Made by a program: the position numbers and the translations under genes. 64,000 bases of DNA. Source: Mycobacterium montefiorense. GTDB taxonomy: Bacteria > Actinomycetota > Actinomycetes > Mycobacteriales > Mycobacteriaceae. The notes beneath the pieces were generated by a model, which saw nothing but the letters and a program-made list of their open reading frames with translations, was not told where the DNA came from and made no database searches. This document shows, one piece after another, positions 43,633 to 52,041 of this stretch; position 1 is the first letter of the stretch, and every line of letters begins with the position of its first letter. The stretch covers positions 124,001 through 188,000 of the forward strand of contig NZ_BFCH01000036.1 of the NCBI RefSeq assembly GCF_003112775.1, written 5' to 3'.

Positions 43633-44211
43633 TTACCTCGGGTTGTCTAACTCGATGTTCAGCGCGGTTATCGTCGCGGCTAGCCCGTCGTATTGCGTTG
43701 CGAGCAAGCAAAATTCGATGAGCCGACGGCGGTCGAGATGCAACGCCAGTTGCTGCCAGGTGTCTTCGCTGATGGACCGGTTCTTGATCAGCTCGTCGGT
43801 CGCGTTCAGCAGCGCCTGTTGGCGGGCGCTGAGTATCACTTTGGGGCCGTCGCCGTCCGGAACTTCGGGCCAGGCGAATATCGTCTCCTGCACGTGAGCG
43901 TCCAGACCGTATTGGCGTCCCATCCGCCGATGGTGTTGCAGCTCGTATTCGCTCGAGCGCAGATGCGCGACGCGCAGGATCACCAATTCGGTGTCCACAC
44001 GCGGTAATCGGCCGCGCAGCAGCCGCCCGCCGTAAACCGACCACGCCCAGAACAGCCCTTGGCGCTGGCCGAGCGTGGTGAACAGATGCATCTCCGGCGC
44101 GGAGACCGTGCGTGCGGCCGCCTTCGCGAGCACCCAGTTGATCGGCCCGAGCCGGCGCAGTTTGGTGGTGGACGGGATGCGGGCGATGTGGCCGTCCTGT
44201 GTGTCACTCAT
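43633..44211 (-). CDS. CMD/AhpD-fold protein (Rv0464c)
   Basis: 192 aa. The core helix pair of carboxymuconolactone-decarboxylase proteins appears as DTELVILRVAHLRSSEYELQHH near 73-94. The peroxidase CxxC is replaced by RSSEYE, so it is unlikely to act as an AhpD peroxidase. Related proteins bind or decarboxylate small acids. The ATG overlaps the ramB stop by 4 nt, so it is co-translated with that regulator; co-regulation with acetate/propionate use is therefore possible. Confidence 0.82.
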   Translation of the reverse strand: MSDTQDGHIARIPSTTKLRRLGPINWVLAKAAARTVSAPEMHLFTTLGQRQGLFWAWSVYGGRLLRGRLPRVDTELVILRVAHLRSSEYELQHHRRMGRQYGLDAHVQETIFAWPEVPDGDGPKVILSARQQALLNATDELIKNRSISEDTWQQLALHLDRRRLIEFCLLATQYDGLAATITALNIELDNPR

Positions 44212-45623
44212 GGCTGCTTCACCAAGTATGGAGAAACCGTGCTGCGGTGCTCGTCGAGATCGAGTGCGCGGCCCAGAGCGGGGAAGGCTCGCTGTGGACA
44301 GTTATCGCGTTCGCAGACACGGCAACCCGCGCCGATGGGTGTGGCAACGTCTCCCGACAAGTCGAGTCCTTCCGAGTAGACCAGCCGGTGCGCGTGCCGC
44401 AGCTCGCAGCCCAGCCCGATCGCGAAGGTTTTACCTGGCTGACCATACCGGGCAGCGCGGCGCTCAACGGTGCGGGCCACCCACATGTAGTTGCGTCCGT
44501 CGGGCATCTGGGCAATCTGTACCAAGATATTGCCCGGGTTGGCAAACGTCTCGTACACGTTCCACAGCGGGCAGGTCCCGCCGCTAGAGGAGAAGTGAAA
44601 ACCTGTGGCGGACTGACGTTTCGACATATTGCCGGCGCGATCCACCCGGACGAACGAGAACGGCACACCGCGCATCGACGGTCGCTGCATCGTCGAGAGT
44701 CGGTGTGCGATGGTTTCGTAGCTCACCGAGTAGAACGCCGACAGCCGCTCGACGTCGTAGCGGAAGTTCTCGGTGACGTCGTGGAATTGGCGGTAGGGCA
44801 GCACCGCCGCGGCGGCGAAGTAATTGGCCAGTCCGAGCCGGGCCAGCGTGTGGGATTCCTCGCTGGTGAATTTGCCCTCGGACACCATGCTGTCGATCAG
44901 GTCACCGAACTCCAGGTAGGCCAATTCGGCGGCCATCTTGAAGACCTGCTGTCCCAGCGAGAGGTGATTGCTCATCTCCAGCGTCTTGGTCTTCGGCTCG
45001 AAGCGGTGCAGCACCGTGTCACCGAGGTCGATGCGCCTATTGATGTGTACGCCGTGCACCTCGGTGAGCCGACGCGTCAGTTCGCGGGCCAGGTCGCCGT
45101 GGTTCAGCCGGGTATGGACCGTGAGGTCCTCGGCCGCGGTGTCCAGCTCGTGCAGGTAGTTCTGCCGCTGGTAGAAGTAGTCGCGCACCTCTTCGTGCGG
45201 CATGGTGATCGATCCGCTGCCACTGCCGTCGGAGTAGCGCTCCTCGGTGGCGGCCGCCAGCTGCGCGGTGGTGAGGCGGTAGCGCCGGTGCAGGTTGACC
45301 ACCGCGCGGGCCAGGGCGGGATGGGTGTTGACCATCTCGGCGACCTCGGGCGGATCGATGTTGATGTCCAGATCGCGATCCATGGTCACCTCGCGCAGCT
45401 CGGCGACCAGGCGGGTGTCGTCATGGGAGGCGAAGAAGGTCGCGTCCACACCGAACACCTCGGTGATCCGCAGCAGCACGGCCACCGTCAGCGGGCGAAC
45501 GTCGTGCTCGATCTGGTTGAGGTAGCTCGGCGAGATCTCGAGCAGCTGGGCCAGCGCGGCCTGAGAGAACCCGCGTTCGTTGCGCAGCTGCCGAACCCGT
45601 GAGCCGACGAACGTTTTCGACAT
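44208..45623 (-). CDS. ramB: RamB, XRE/ImmA-type regulator of the glyoxylate shunt
   Basis: 471 aa. N-terminal XRE helix-turn-helix (residues 7-62, with QLRNERGFSQAALAQLLEIS and SYLNQIEHD). A middle ImmA/IrrE-like region follows, with SLGQQVFKMAAELAYLEFGDL, and a C-terminal DUF2083 domain has a cysteine cluster GCRVCERDNCP near 440 that may bind metal. RamB represses icl1 and itself when acetate or propionate is absent. ATG 45623. A TGCGAA-N7-TTCGCA palindrome lies 20-40 bp upstream. The stop overlaps the downstream CMD-fold gene by 4 nt. Confidence 0.93.
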   Translation of the reverse strand: MSKTFVGSRVRQLRNERGFSQAALAQLLEISPSYLNQIEHDVRPLTVAVLLRITEVFGVDATFFASHDDTRLVAELREVTMDRDLDINIDPPEVAEMVNTHPALARAVVNLHRRYRLTTAQLAAATEERYSDGSGSGSITMPHEEVRDYFYQRQNYLHELDTAAEDLTVHTRLNHGDLARELTRRLTEVHGVHINRRIDLGDTVLHRFEPKTKTLEMSNHLSLGQQVFKMAAELAYLEFGDLIDSMVSEGKFTSEESHTLARLGLANYFAAAAVLPYRQFHDVTENFRYDVERLSAFYSVSYETIAHRLSTMQRPSMRGVPFSFVRVDRAGNMSKRQSATGFHFSSSGGTCPLWNVYETFANPGNILVQIAQMPDGRNYMWVARTVERRAARYGQPGKTFAIGLGCELRHAHRLVYSEGLDLSGDVATPIGAGCRVCERDNCPQRAFPALGRALDLDEHRSTVSPYLVKQP

Positions 45624-45643
45624 TTAACGCAGTCTACCTGCAT

Positions 45644-45662
45644 TGCGAAGGAAGGGTTCGCA
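45644..45662. promoter_or_regulatory. palindrome upstream of ramB, candidate RamB site
   Basis: TGCGAA-N7-TTCGCA is a perfect 6-bp inverted repeat 20 bp above the ramB start. Its TTCGCA half recurs next to the TTTGCAAAA site before icl1 (46671-46687), which fits autoregulation by RamB. Confidence 0.55.
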
Positions 45663-45786
45663 GACTTGGCAGCCGACAGCCGACGTCGCCAGGTTTGGTG
45701 TTTGTCTGCCGTCGTTGGCATGATTCGCATCGGGTCCTCGGGTACACCCCGGGGTAACTGACGCACGTTAATTGGGGAGCGAAGTC

Positions 45787-46581
45787 GTGAGCCTGGATAA
45801 ATCAATGATGCCGGTGCCCGACGGTCACCCCGACGTGTTCGACCGCGAATGGCCGCTTCGGGTTGGCGACATCGACCGCACCGGCCGGTTGCGGTTGGAC
45901 GCCGCGTGCCGGCACATCCAGGATGTCGGGCAGGACCAGCTGCGCGAGATGGGCTTTGAGGAGACCCATCCGCTGTGGATCGTCCGGCGGACAATGCTCG
46001 ACCTGATCCGCCCCATCGAGTTCCAGGACATGCTGCGGTGTCGCCGCTGGTGTTCGGGCACGTCGAACCGGTGGTGTGAGATGCGAGTTCGGGTCGACGG
46101 ACGCAAGGGCGGCCTGATCGAATCCGAGGCCTTCTGGATCAACATCAACCGGGAAACTCAGATGCCGTCGCGCATCTCCGACGACTTCCTGGAGGGCCTT
46201 CACAAGACCACGTCCGTCGATCGGCTGCGGTGGAAGGGCTATCTGAAGCCCGGCAGTCGCGACGATGCGACGGAGATCCACGAGTTCCCGCTGCGCGTCA
46301 CCGACATCGACCTGTTCGACCACATGAACAACTCCGTTTATTGGAGCGTCATCGAGGACTATCTCGCGTCGCACCTGGAATTGATGCGGGCACCGCTGCG
46401 CATCACCATCGAGCACGAGGCTCCGGTGGGGCTGGGCGACAAGCTGGAGATCATCTCGCACGTCCATCCCGCCGGATCGACCGAGCAATTCGGTGCCGGA
46501 CTGTCCGATCGCCCTGTTACAACGCTCACATATGCGGTCGGGGACGAGACAAAAGCGGTCGCTTCGCTCTTCAATCTTTAA
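45787..46581 (+). CDS. acyl-ACP thioesterase family protein (Rv0466)
   Basis: 264 aa. A double hot-dog fold of the FatA/FatB thioesterase family: half 1 has FDREWPLRVGDIDRTGRLRLDAA near 16, and half 2 has EFPLRVTDIDLFDHMNNSVYWS near 168 with the catalytic N-x-H-type residues DHMNN. It would release acyl chains from carrier protein or CoA. GTG start at 45787 follows GGGGAG by a suitable distance; upstream codons have no similarity. It is divergent from ramB and 253 bp before icl1. Confidence 0.88.
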   Translation: MSLDKSMMPVPDGHPDVFDREWPLRVGDIDRTGRLRLDAACRHIQDVGQDQLREMGFEETHPLWIVRRTMLDLIRPIEFQDMLRCRRWCSGTSNRWCEMRVRVDGRKGGLIESEAFWININRETQMPSRISDDFLEGLHKTTSVDRLRWKGYLKPGSRDDATEIHEFPLRVTDIDLFDHMNNSVYWSVIEDYLASHLELMRAPLRITIEHEAPVGLGDKLEIISHVHPAGSTEQFGAGLSDRPVTTLTYAVGDETKAVASLFNL

Positions 46582-46674
46582 CCGGACAAGCGTCCCGTTA
46601 AATTAGCCGTGACCTGCGGATTTTAGTTACTGGCGGGTAGTTTCTGGAACGGTTCAGTTGCCGTTCACCTTCGC

Positions 46675-46687
46675 AGAATTTGCAAAA
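46675..46687 (+). promoter_or_regulatory. RamB-type site upstream of icl1
   Basis: AGAATTTGCAAAA resembles the RamB consensus with its TTTGCAAA core. It lies 148 bp before the icl1 start in the 253-bp gap 46582-46834. The rest of this gap is AT-richer than the surroundings, with runs such as GTTAACAC near 46762 that may hold the promoter. Confidence 0.55.
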
Positions 46688-46834
46688 TCGCGGCTCGGTC
46701 GTGGCCGAAATTGGCAATCAAAATGGGTGGACCAGCATTAACAGGCTGTGCGATCGTCGTGTTAACACACGAGTGAAGCTGTTATCGAACGCTGGTACGG
46801 CTTAACAAATTTTGACTGTTAAGGAGTAGCCCAA

Positions 46835-48121
46835 ATGTCTGTTGTTGGCACCCCGAAGAGCGCCGAGCAGATCCAGCATGACTGGGACACCAACCCGCGC
46901 TGGAAGGACACCAGCCGCACCTACACCGCCCAGGATGTGGTGGCCCTGCAGGGCAGCGTCGTCGAGGAGAACACGCTGGCCCGTCGCGGTGCCGAGGTGC
47001 TGTGGGAGCAGCTGCACGACCTGGAGTACATCAACGCCCTGGGTGCCCTGACCGGCAACATGGCCGTGCAGCAGGTGCGCGCCGGCCTGAAGGCGATCTA
47101 CCTGTCCGGTTGGCAGGTCGCCGGCGACGCGAACCTGTCCGGCCACACCTACCCGGATCAGAGCCTGTACCCGGCGAACTCGGTGCCGCAGGTCATCCGT
47201 CGCATCAACAACGCGCTGCTGCGCGCCGACGAGATCGCCAAGGTCGAGGGTGACCGATCGGTGGAGAACTGGCTGGCACCGATCGTCGCTGACGGTGAGG
47301 CCGGCTTCGGTGGCGCTCTCAATGTGTACGAGCTTCAGAAGGCGATGATCGCCGCAGGCGTCGCGGGGTCGCACTGGGAAGATCAGCTGGCTTCGGAGAA
47401 GAAATGCGGCCACCTCGGTGGCAAGGTGCTGATCCCGACCCAGCAGCACATCCGCACCCTGACCTCGGCGCGTCTGGCCGCCGACGTCGCCGGTGTGCCG
47501 ACGGTCGTGATCGCTCGCACCGATGCCGAGGCGGCCACCTTGATCACCTCGGACGTCGACGGGCGCGACCAGCCGTTCATCACCGGTGAGCGGACCAAGG
47601 AAGGCTTCTACCGCGTCCGCAACGGCCTCGAGCCCTGCATCGCGCGGGCCAAGGCCTACGCGCCGTACTCCGACCTGATCTGGATGGAGACCGGGACTCC
47701 GGACCTCGAGCTCGCGGCCAAGTTCGCCGAGGGTGTCAAGTCCGAGTTCCCCGACCAGATGCTGGCCTACAACTGCTCGCCTTCCTTCAACTGGCGCAAG
47801 CACCTGGACGACTCCACCATCGCGAAGTTCCAAAAAGAGCTTGGCGCAATGGGATTCAAGTTCCAGTTCATCACGCTGGCCGGCTTCCACGCGCTGAACT
47901 ACTCGATGTTCGATCTGGCCTACGGCTACGCCCGCAACCAGATGAGCGCCTACGTCGAGCTGCAGGAGCGCGAGTTCGCCGCCGAAGAGCGCGGCTACAC
48001 CGCGACCAAGCACCAGCGCGAGGTCGGTGCCGGTTACTTCGACCGCATCGCCACCACGGTCGACCCGACGTCGTCGACCACCGCGCTGGCCGGTTCCACC
48101 GAAGAGGGTCAGTTTCACTGA
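46835..48121 (+). CDS. icl1: isocitrate lyase 1
   Basis: 428 aa. Cleaves isocitrate to succinate and glyoxylate; in mycobacteria it also acts as methylisocitrate lyase. The catalytic signature KKCGH puts the cysteine at 191, the expected position for Icl1. AAG-GAG lies just before the ATG at 46835 (GGAG at about 12 bases), a strong site. The protein is the short bacterial form without the fungal/AceA2 insertion. Its neighbours supply acetyl-CoA use: ramB regulates it and fadB2 follows. Strong codon bias suggests high expression. Confidence 0.97.
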   Translation: MSVVGTPKSAEQIQHDWDTNPRWKDTSRTYTAQDVVALQGSVVEENTLARRGAEVLWEQLHDLEYINALGALTGNMAVQQVRAGLKAIYLSGWQVAGDANLSGHTYPDQSLYPANSVPQVIRRINNALLRADEIAKVEGDRSVENWLAPIVADGEAGFGGALNVYELQKAMIAAGVAGSHWEDQLASEKKCGHLGGKVLIPTQQHIRTLTSARLAADVAGVPTVVIARTDAEAATLITSDVDGRDQPFITGERTKEGFYRVRNGLEPCIARAKAYAPYSDLIWMETGTPDLELAAKFAEGVKSEFPDQMLAYNCSPSFNWRKHLDDSTIAKFQKELGAMGFKFQFITLAGFHALNYSMFDLAYGYARNQMSAYVELQEREFAAEERGYTATKHQREVGAGYFDRIATTVDPTSSTTALAGSTEEGQFH

Positions 48122-48208
48122 GGACGAGCGGGCTTTGGCCGCGAGGACGAAGTGAAACCGACGGCCGAAGTCACTGAGCTAAGCTGCGCAACTCGCGGCT
48201 GAAGTAGC

Positions 48209-48243
48209 ATAGGCCCCGCCCAGCGATCCTGGGCGGGGCCTAT
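48209..48243 (+). terminator. 15-bp stem-loop between icl1 and fadB2
   Basis: ATAGGCCCCGCCCAG (48209-48223) and CTGGGCGGGGCCTAT (48229-48243) pair perfectly with a 5-nt loop. No T run follows. It ends 35 bp before the fadB2 start, so it may attenuate read-through from icl1 rather than stop it completely. Confidence 0.65.
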
Positions 48244-48278
48244 TGCGGTGCAAGACACTACGAGTGGAGAGAAACGCA

Positions 48279-49142
48279 GTGAGCGACAAAGGGATTCAGC
48301 GGGTTGGGGTCGTCGGAGCCGGCCAGATGGGGTCCGGAATCGCCGAAGTTTCGGTCCGCGCCGGTGTCGCCGTCACGGTGTACGAGTCCACCGAAGCACT
48401 GATCACGGCAGGCCGCAACCGCATCGTGAAGTCGCTGGAGCGCGGCGTCAGCGCGGGCAAAGTCACCGAGCGCGAGCGCGACCGCGCTCTGAGCCAGCTC
48501 ACCTTCACCACCGATCTGAAGGACCTCGCCGACCGCCAGCTGGTGATCGAGGCGATTATCGAGGACGCCGCCGTCAAGGCTGAAGTCTTCGCGAAACTCG
48601 ACGAGGTAATCACCGATCCCGACGCGGTGCTCGCGTCGAACACTTCGAGCATTCCGATCATGAAGATCGCGGCGGCCACCAAGAACCCCCAGCGGGTGTT
48701 GGGTCTGCACTTCTTCAACCCGGTGCCGGTGCTGCCGCTGGTCGAATTGGTCAGCACGCTGGTCACCGACGAAGCCGCCGCCGCTCGTACCGAAGAGTTT
48801 GCCGGCGCGGTGCTGGGCAAGCAGGTGGTGCGCTGTTCCGACCGATCCGGATTCGTGGTGAATGCCCTTCTGGTGCCCTATCTGCTGTCCGCCATCCGGA
48901 TGGTGGAGGCGGGATTCGCCACCGTCGAGGATGTGGACAAGGCGGTCGTCGCCGGCCTGTCGCACCCGATGGGTCCGCTGCGGCTGTCAGATCTTGTTGG
49001 CTTGGACACACTGAAACTGATCGCCGACAAGCTGTTCGAGGAGTTCAAGGAACCGCACTTCGGTCCGCCGCCGCTGCTGCTGCGAATGGTCGAGGCGGGC
49101 ATGCTGGGCAAAAAGTCGGGTCAGGGCTTCTACGCGTACTGA
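48279..49142 (+). CDS. fadB2: 3-hydroxybutyryl-CoA dehydrogenase FadB2
   Basis: 287 aa. NAD-binding GAGQMGSG near residues 12-19, catalytic His in LGLHFFNPVPVLPLVE (near 140) and the C-terminal helical domain with GLSHPMGPLRLSDLVGLD. It interconverts acetoacetyl-CoA and 3-hydroxybutyryl-CoA in fatty-acid oxidation or synthesis. GTG start at 48279 with GAGAG about 12 bases upstream. An earlier frame start (48243) would lie within the hairpin and lacks similarity. It corresponds to Rv0468. Confidence 0.94.
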   Translation: MSDKGIQRVGVVGAGQMGSGIAEVSVRAGVAVTVYESTEALITAGRNRIVKSLERGVSAGKVTERERDRALSQLTFTTDLKDLADRQLVIEAIIEDAAVKAEVFAKLDEVITDPDAVLASNTSSIPIMKIAAATKNPQRVLGLHFFNPVPVLPLVELVSTLVTDEAAAARTEEFAGAVLGKQVVRCSDRSGFVVNALLVPYLLSAIRMVEAGFATVEDVDKAVVAGLSHPMGPLRLSDLVGLDTLKLIADKLFEEFKEPHFGPPPLLLRMVEAGMLGKKSGQGFYAY

Positions 49143-49251
49143 ACCGCCTCGCATATTTCTGCACCGACCTGCGCATTGTCGTTGTGAGAAGCATGTGAGC
49201 ACGTCGGGTATCATTTTTGGCGGTCACCAAAGCGAGAGGTAATTATTTAGC

Positions 49252-50112
49252 ATGACGCAGCTCAGGCCGTATTACGAAGAGTCGCAGTCCATCTACGACG
49301 TCTCGGACGAGTTTTTCGCATTGTTCCTGGACCCGACGATGGGTTACACGTGCGCTTACTTCGAGCGTGACGACATGACGCTGGAAGAGGCGCAGAACGC
49401 GAAGTTCGACTTGGCGCTGGGCAAGCTGAACCTTGAGCCCGGCATGACGTTGCTCGACATCGGTTGCGGCTGGGGCGGCGCGCTGCAACGGGCGGTTGAG
49501 AAGTTCGACGTTAACGTCATCGGAATCACGCTGAGCCGCAATCAGTTCGAGTACAGCAAGGCCAGGCTGGCCAAGGTTCCTACCGAACGCACCGTCGAGG
49601 TGCGCCTGCAGGGCTGGGAAGAATTCGAGGACCGGGTCGACCGGATCGTCACCATCGGCGCCTTCGAAGCCTTCAAGTCGGAGCGTTACCCCGCGTTCTT
49701 CGACCGTGCCTACAACGTTCTTCCCAACGGCGGCAGGATGCTGCTGCACACAATTCTGGCGCAGACTCAGAAGTCGATGTTCGAAAAGGGCATCAAATTG
49801 ACGATGAACGATATCCGTTTCGCGAAGTTCATCGGCGACGTGATTTTCCCGGGTGGGCAGTTGCCGGCCGTGGAGGACCTGTTGCAGCTTGCGCCGGACG
49901 CCGGATTCACGGTCGAGAAGGTGCAATTGCTGCAGCCGCATTACGCCCGGACGCTGAACATGTGGGCCGCCAACCTCGAGGCCAACAAGGACAAGGCGAT
50001 CGAGATCCAGTCCGAAGACATCTACGACCGCTATATGCATTACCTCACGGGCTGCGAGAACTTCTTCAACAAGGGCATCACCGACGTCGACCAGTTCACG
50101 CTGGAAAAGTAA
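49252..50112 (+). CDS. umaA: mycolic acid methyltransferase UmaA
   Basis: 286 aa, cyclopropane-mycolic-acid-synthase family. The SAM motif LLDIGCGWGG is at about 66-75, and the substrate/bicarbonate-related MGYTCAYFERDDMTLEEAQ is near 30-48. The active-site region has TIGAFEAFKSE where cyclopropane synthases read GAFEHFG, a change typical of UmaA and in keeping with its uncertain activity. It ends DVDQFTLEK. ATG 49252. A terminator lies between it and convergent pcaA. It corresponds to Rv0469. Confidence 0.93.
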   Translation: MTQLRPYYEESQSIYDVSDEFFALFLDPTMGYTCAYFERDDMTLEEAQNAKFDLALGKLNLEPGMTLLDIGCGWGGALQRAVEKFDVNVIGITLSRNQFEYSKARLAKVPTERTVEVRLQGWEEFEDRVDRIVTIGAFEAFKSERYPAFFDRAYNVLPNGGRMLLHTILAQTQKSMFEKGIKLTMNDIRFAKFIGDVIFPGGQLPAVEDLLQLAPDAGFTVEKVQLLQPHYARTLNMWAANLEANKDKAIEIQSEDIYDRYMHYLTGCENFFNKGITDVDQFTLEK

Positions 50113-50118
50113 ACGAAA

Positions 50119-50146
50119 GCGGGCCGGGACAAACAGCCCGGCCCGC
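50119..50146. terminator. two-way terminator between umaA and pcaA
   Basis: GCGGGCCGGG (50119-50128) pairs with CCCGGCCCGC (50137-50146), 8-nt loop, flanked by AAA on the left and CTTT on the right. It lies in the 49-bp gap between two convergent stops and can serve both. Confidence 0.85.
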
Positions 50147-50161
50147 CCTTTCTGCTGGGGT

Positions 50162-51025
50162 CTACTTGACGCAGGTGAATTGGTCGACGTCGGTGTAGCC
50201 CTGGCGGAACAGCTTGGCGCAACCGGTCAAGTACTTCATGTAGCGGTCGTAGACCGCTTGAGATTGGATCTCGATCGCCTTGTCCTTGTTGGCCTCCAGC
50301 GCGGCGGCCCACATGTCCAGGGTTCGCGCATAGTGCAGCTGCAGCGACTGGACCCGGGTGATCTTAAAGCCGGCGTCGCTAGCATGCTCTTCCACCAACT
50401 GAGCGGTGGGCAGCCAGCCGCCGGGAAAGATCTCGGCCAGGATGAACTGTGTGAAGTGAACGACTTCGTGGGTCAGCGGTCGGCCGTTTGCCCGGGTCTC
50501 CTTGAACGTCGGGCGCGCGATGGTGTGCAGCATCATCACGCCGTCGGCCGGCAGTACTCGATAGGCCATCTCGAAGAAGCGGCCCCAGCGCGCGCGGCCG
50601 AAGTGCTCGAATGCACCGATTGAAACGATCCGGTCGACCGGCTCGTCGAATTTCTCCCAGCCTTCCAGCAACACCCGCCGAGTGCGCTCGGTGTCCAGCT
50701 GATCGAAGGATTTCTGGACGTGCTCGGCCTGGTTCTGGGACAACGTCAGGCCCACGACATTGACGTCGTACTTCTCGATGGCCCGCCGCAGGGTGGCACC
50801 CCAGCCGCAACCGACATCCAGCAATGTCATCCCGGGTTCGAGGTGCAACTTGGACAGCGACAGGTCGATCTTGGCGAGCTGCGCCTCTTGCAGGGTCATG
50901 TCGTCGCGCTCGAAGTACGCGCAGCTGTAGGTCTGCGAAGGGTCCAGAAAAAGCCGGAAGAAATCGTCAGACAGGTCGTAGTGTGCTTGCACGTTTCCGA
51001 ATTGCGGCGTGAGCTGCACGGCCAT
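50162..51025 (-). CDS. pcaA: mycolic acid cyclopropane synthase PcaA
   Basis: 287 aa. SAM motif LLDVGCGWGA near 68-77, the lipid-site SQTYSCAYFERDDMTLQEAQ near 30-50 and the active-site GAFEHFGRARW near 138. It makes the proximal cyclopropane ring of alpha-mycolates. Sequence identity to the CmaA/PcaA group is evident throughout, and it shares its C-terminal pattern (YTDVDQFT) with umaA, with which it is a paralogue facing it tail to tail. ATG 51025. In M. tuberculosis the pair is Rv0469-Rv0470c. Confidence 0.95.
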   Translation of the reverse strand: MAVQLTPQFGNVQAHYDLSDDFFRLFLDPSQTYSCAYFERDDMTLQEAQLAKIDLSLSKLHLEPGMTLLDVGCGWGATLRRAIEKYDVNVVGLTLSQNQAEHVQKSFDQLDTERTRRVLLEGWEKFDEPVDRIVSIGAFEHFGRARWGRFFEMAYRVLPADGVMMLHTIARPTFKETRANGRPLTHEVVHFTQFILAEIFPGGWLPTAQLVEEHASDAGFKITRVQSLQLHYARTLDMWAAALEANKDKAIEIQSQAVYDRYMKYLTGCAKLFRQGYTDVDQFTCVK

Positions 51026-51091
51026 AACGAAAACGCCTTTCTGTATCCCGGAGGAGGAAACGAATCGGGAGGGAACCTATCGACCTCCGGT

Positions 51092-51109
51092 GCATGCCTC
51101 ACTGCATGC
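51092..51109. promoter_or_regulatory. repeated GCATGC palindrome upstream of pcaA
   Basis: Two GCATGC hexamers (51092-51097 and 51104-51109) 6 bp apart form an inverted and direct repeat 67 bp above the pcaA start, in the 181-bp gap before the TetR stop. It may be a regulator site, but nothing identifies the protein. Confidence 0.35.
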
Positions 51110-51206
51110 TAGCGGGTTCGACCGGCACAGGTTGTGCTCGCGGCCGTCACCTAGAGTCACACGGAGCAGGGGCAATTCACAAAACGAGCGGCACGCCAGG
51201 GATCGT

Positions 51207-51908
51207 TCAGGACTCTCGCGGGGGCACGATCGGCGAAGGATGGGGCTCCTCGCGGAACTTCTCCAGTGATCCGCCCACTTCGACGATTCCGCATAGCGCA
51301 TTCCAGCTAAGCATGGTCAAGTAGTCGATCAGTTCGTCTCTGCTCATTCGCGGGTTCGACATCCACGAGTGAGTGGCCAATTGCACACCGCCGACGATCA
51401 AGTAGGACCATGGCTCCGCGCCGCCGGTGTCCATCCCGGCCTGCTCCATGCGGCGGCGCAGCATCACCGCGATCATGCGGGCGATGATCCGCTCGGAGTC
51501 GGCGATCACCTTGCTTTTGCTGGCCGAGCTGTTCGCCATCACGAACCGGTATGGTTCCGGTTCGTTCGCGACTGTGTCGACGTAGACGCGGATCACCGCG
51601 CGGGTCAGGTCGATGCCGTCGAGATTGGAGGACAGCGCCGCGGCCATGTTCGGAATCAGCGTGGTCTGCGCGATCCGGCGCATCACCGCGGTCGTCAAAT
51701 CGTTCTTGTCGACGAAGTAGCGGTACAGAACCGTCTTGGAAACCCCGATCTCCGCCGCGATCTCGTCCATGCTGAGGTAGCGGCCGTGTCGGCGGATTGC
51801 CTCGATCGTGCCGTCAACCAGCTCATTGCGACGCTCGACCTTGTGTTGATGCCAGCGCCGCTTGCGACCGTCCGTCTTAACGATTACAGCCGGGATTTGC
51901 TCTGTCAC
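51207..51908 (-). CDS. madR: TetR regulator of MadR type (Rv0472c)
   Basis: 233 aa. HTH within residues 28-75: ELVDGTIEAIRRHGRYLSMD, then EIAAEIGVSKTVLYRYFVDKNDL. The C-terminal part has the long acyl-CoA-sensing-type helices. MadR in M. tuberculosis controls the mycolate desaturases DesA1/DesA2 in response to acyl-CoA; those genes are not in the window. GTG at 51908 gives the expected length. A longer open frame reaching 52247 would overlap the divergent DUF445 gene. Position next to pcaA and umaA is conserved. Confidence 0.88.
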   Translation of the reverse strand: MTEQIPAVIVKTDGRKRRWHQHKVERRNELVDGTIEAIRRHGRYLSMDEIAAEIGVSKTVLYRYFVDKNDLTTAVMRRIAQTTLIPNMAAALSSNLDGIDLTRAVIRVYVDTVANEPEPYRFVMANSSASKSKVIADSERIIARMIAVMLRRRMEQAGMDTGGAEPWSYLIVGGVQLATHSWMSNPRMSRDELIDYLTMLSWNALCGIVEVGGSLEKFREEPHPSPIVPPRES

Positions 51909-52041
51909 TGTCGACGATTCCCATTCACTAGACGTCCCCGATACTACGACGGAGGGGGTCTGTTTGGCGGACGGACGCCATCTCCGGGGACGGCGGGCGG
52001 TGGTGTCGTAACACGAATTGGCCCAGGCGATACATGATGGT

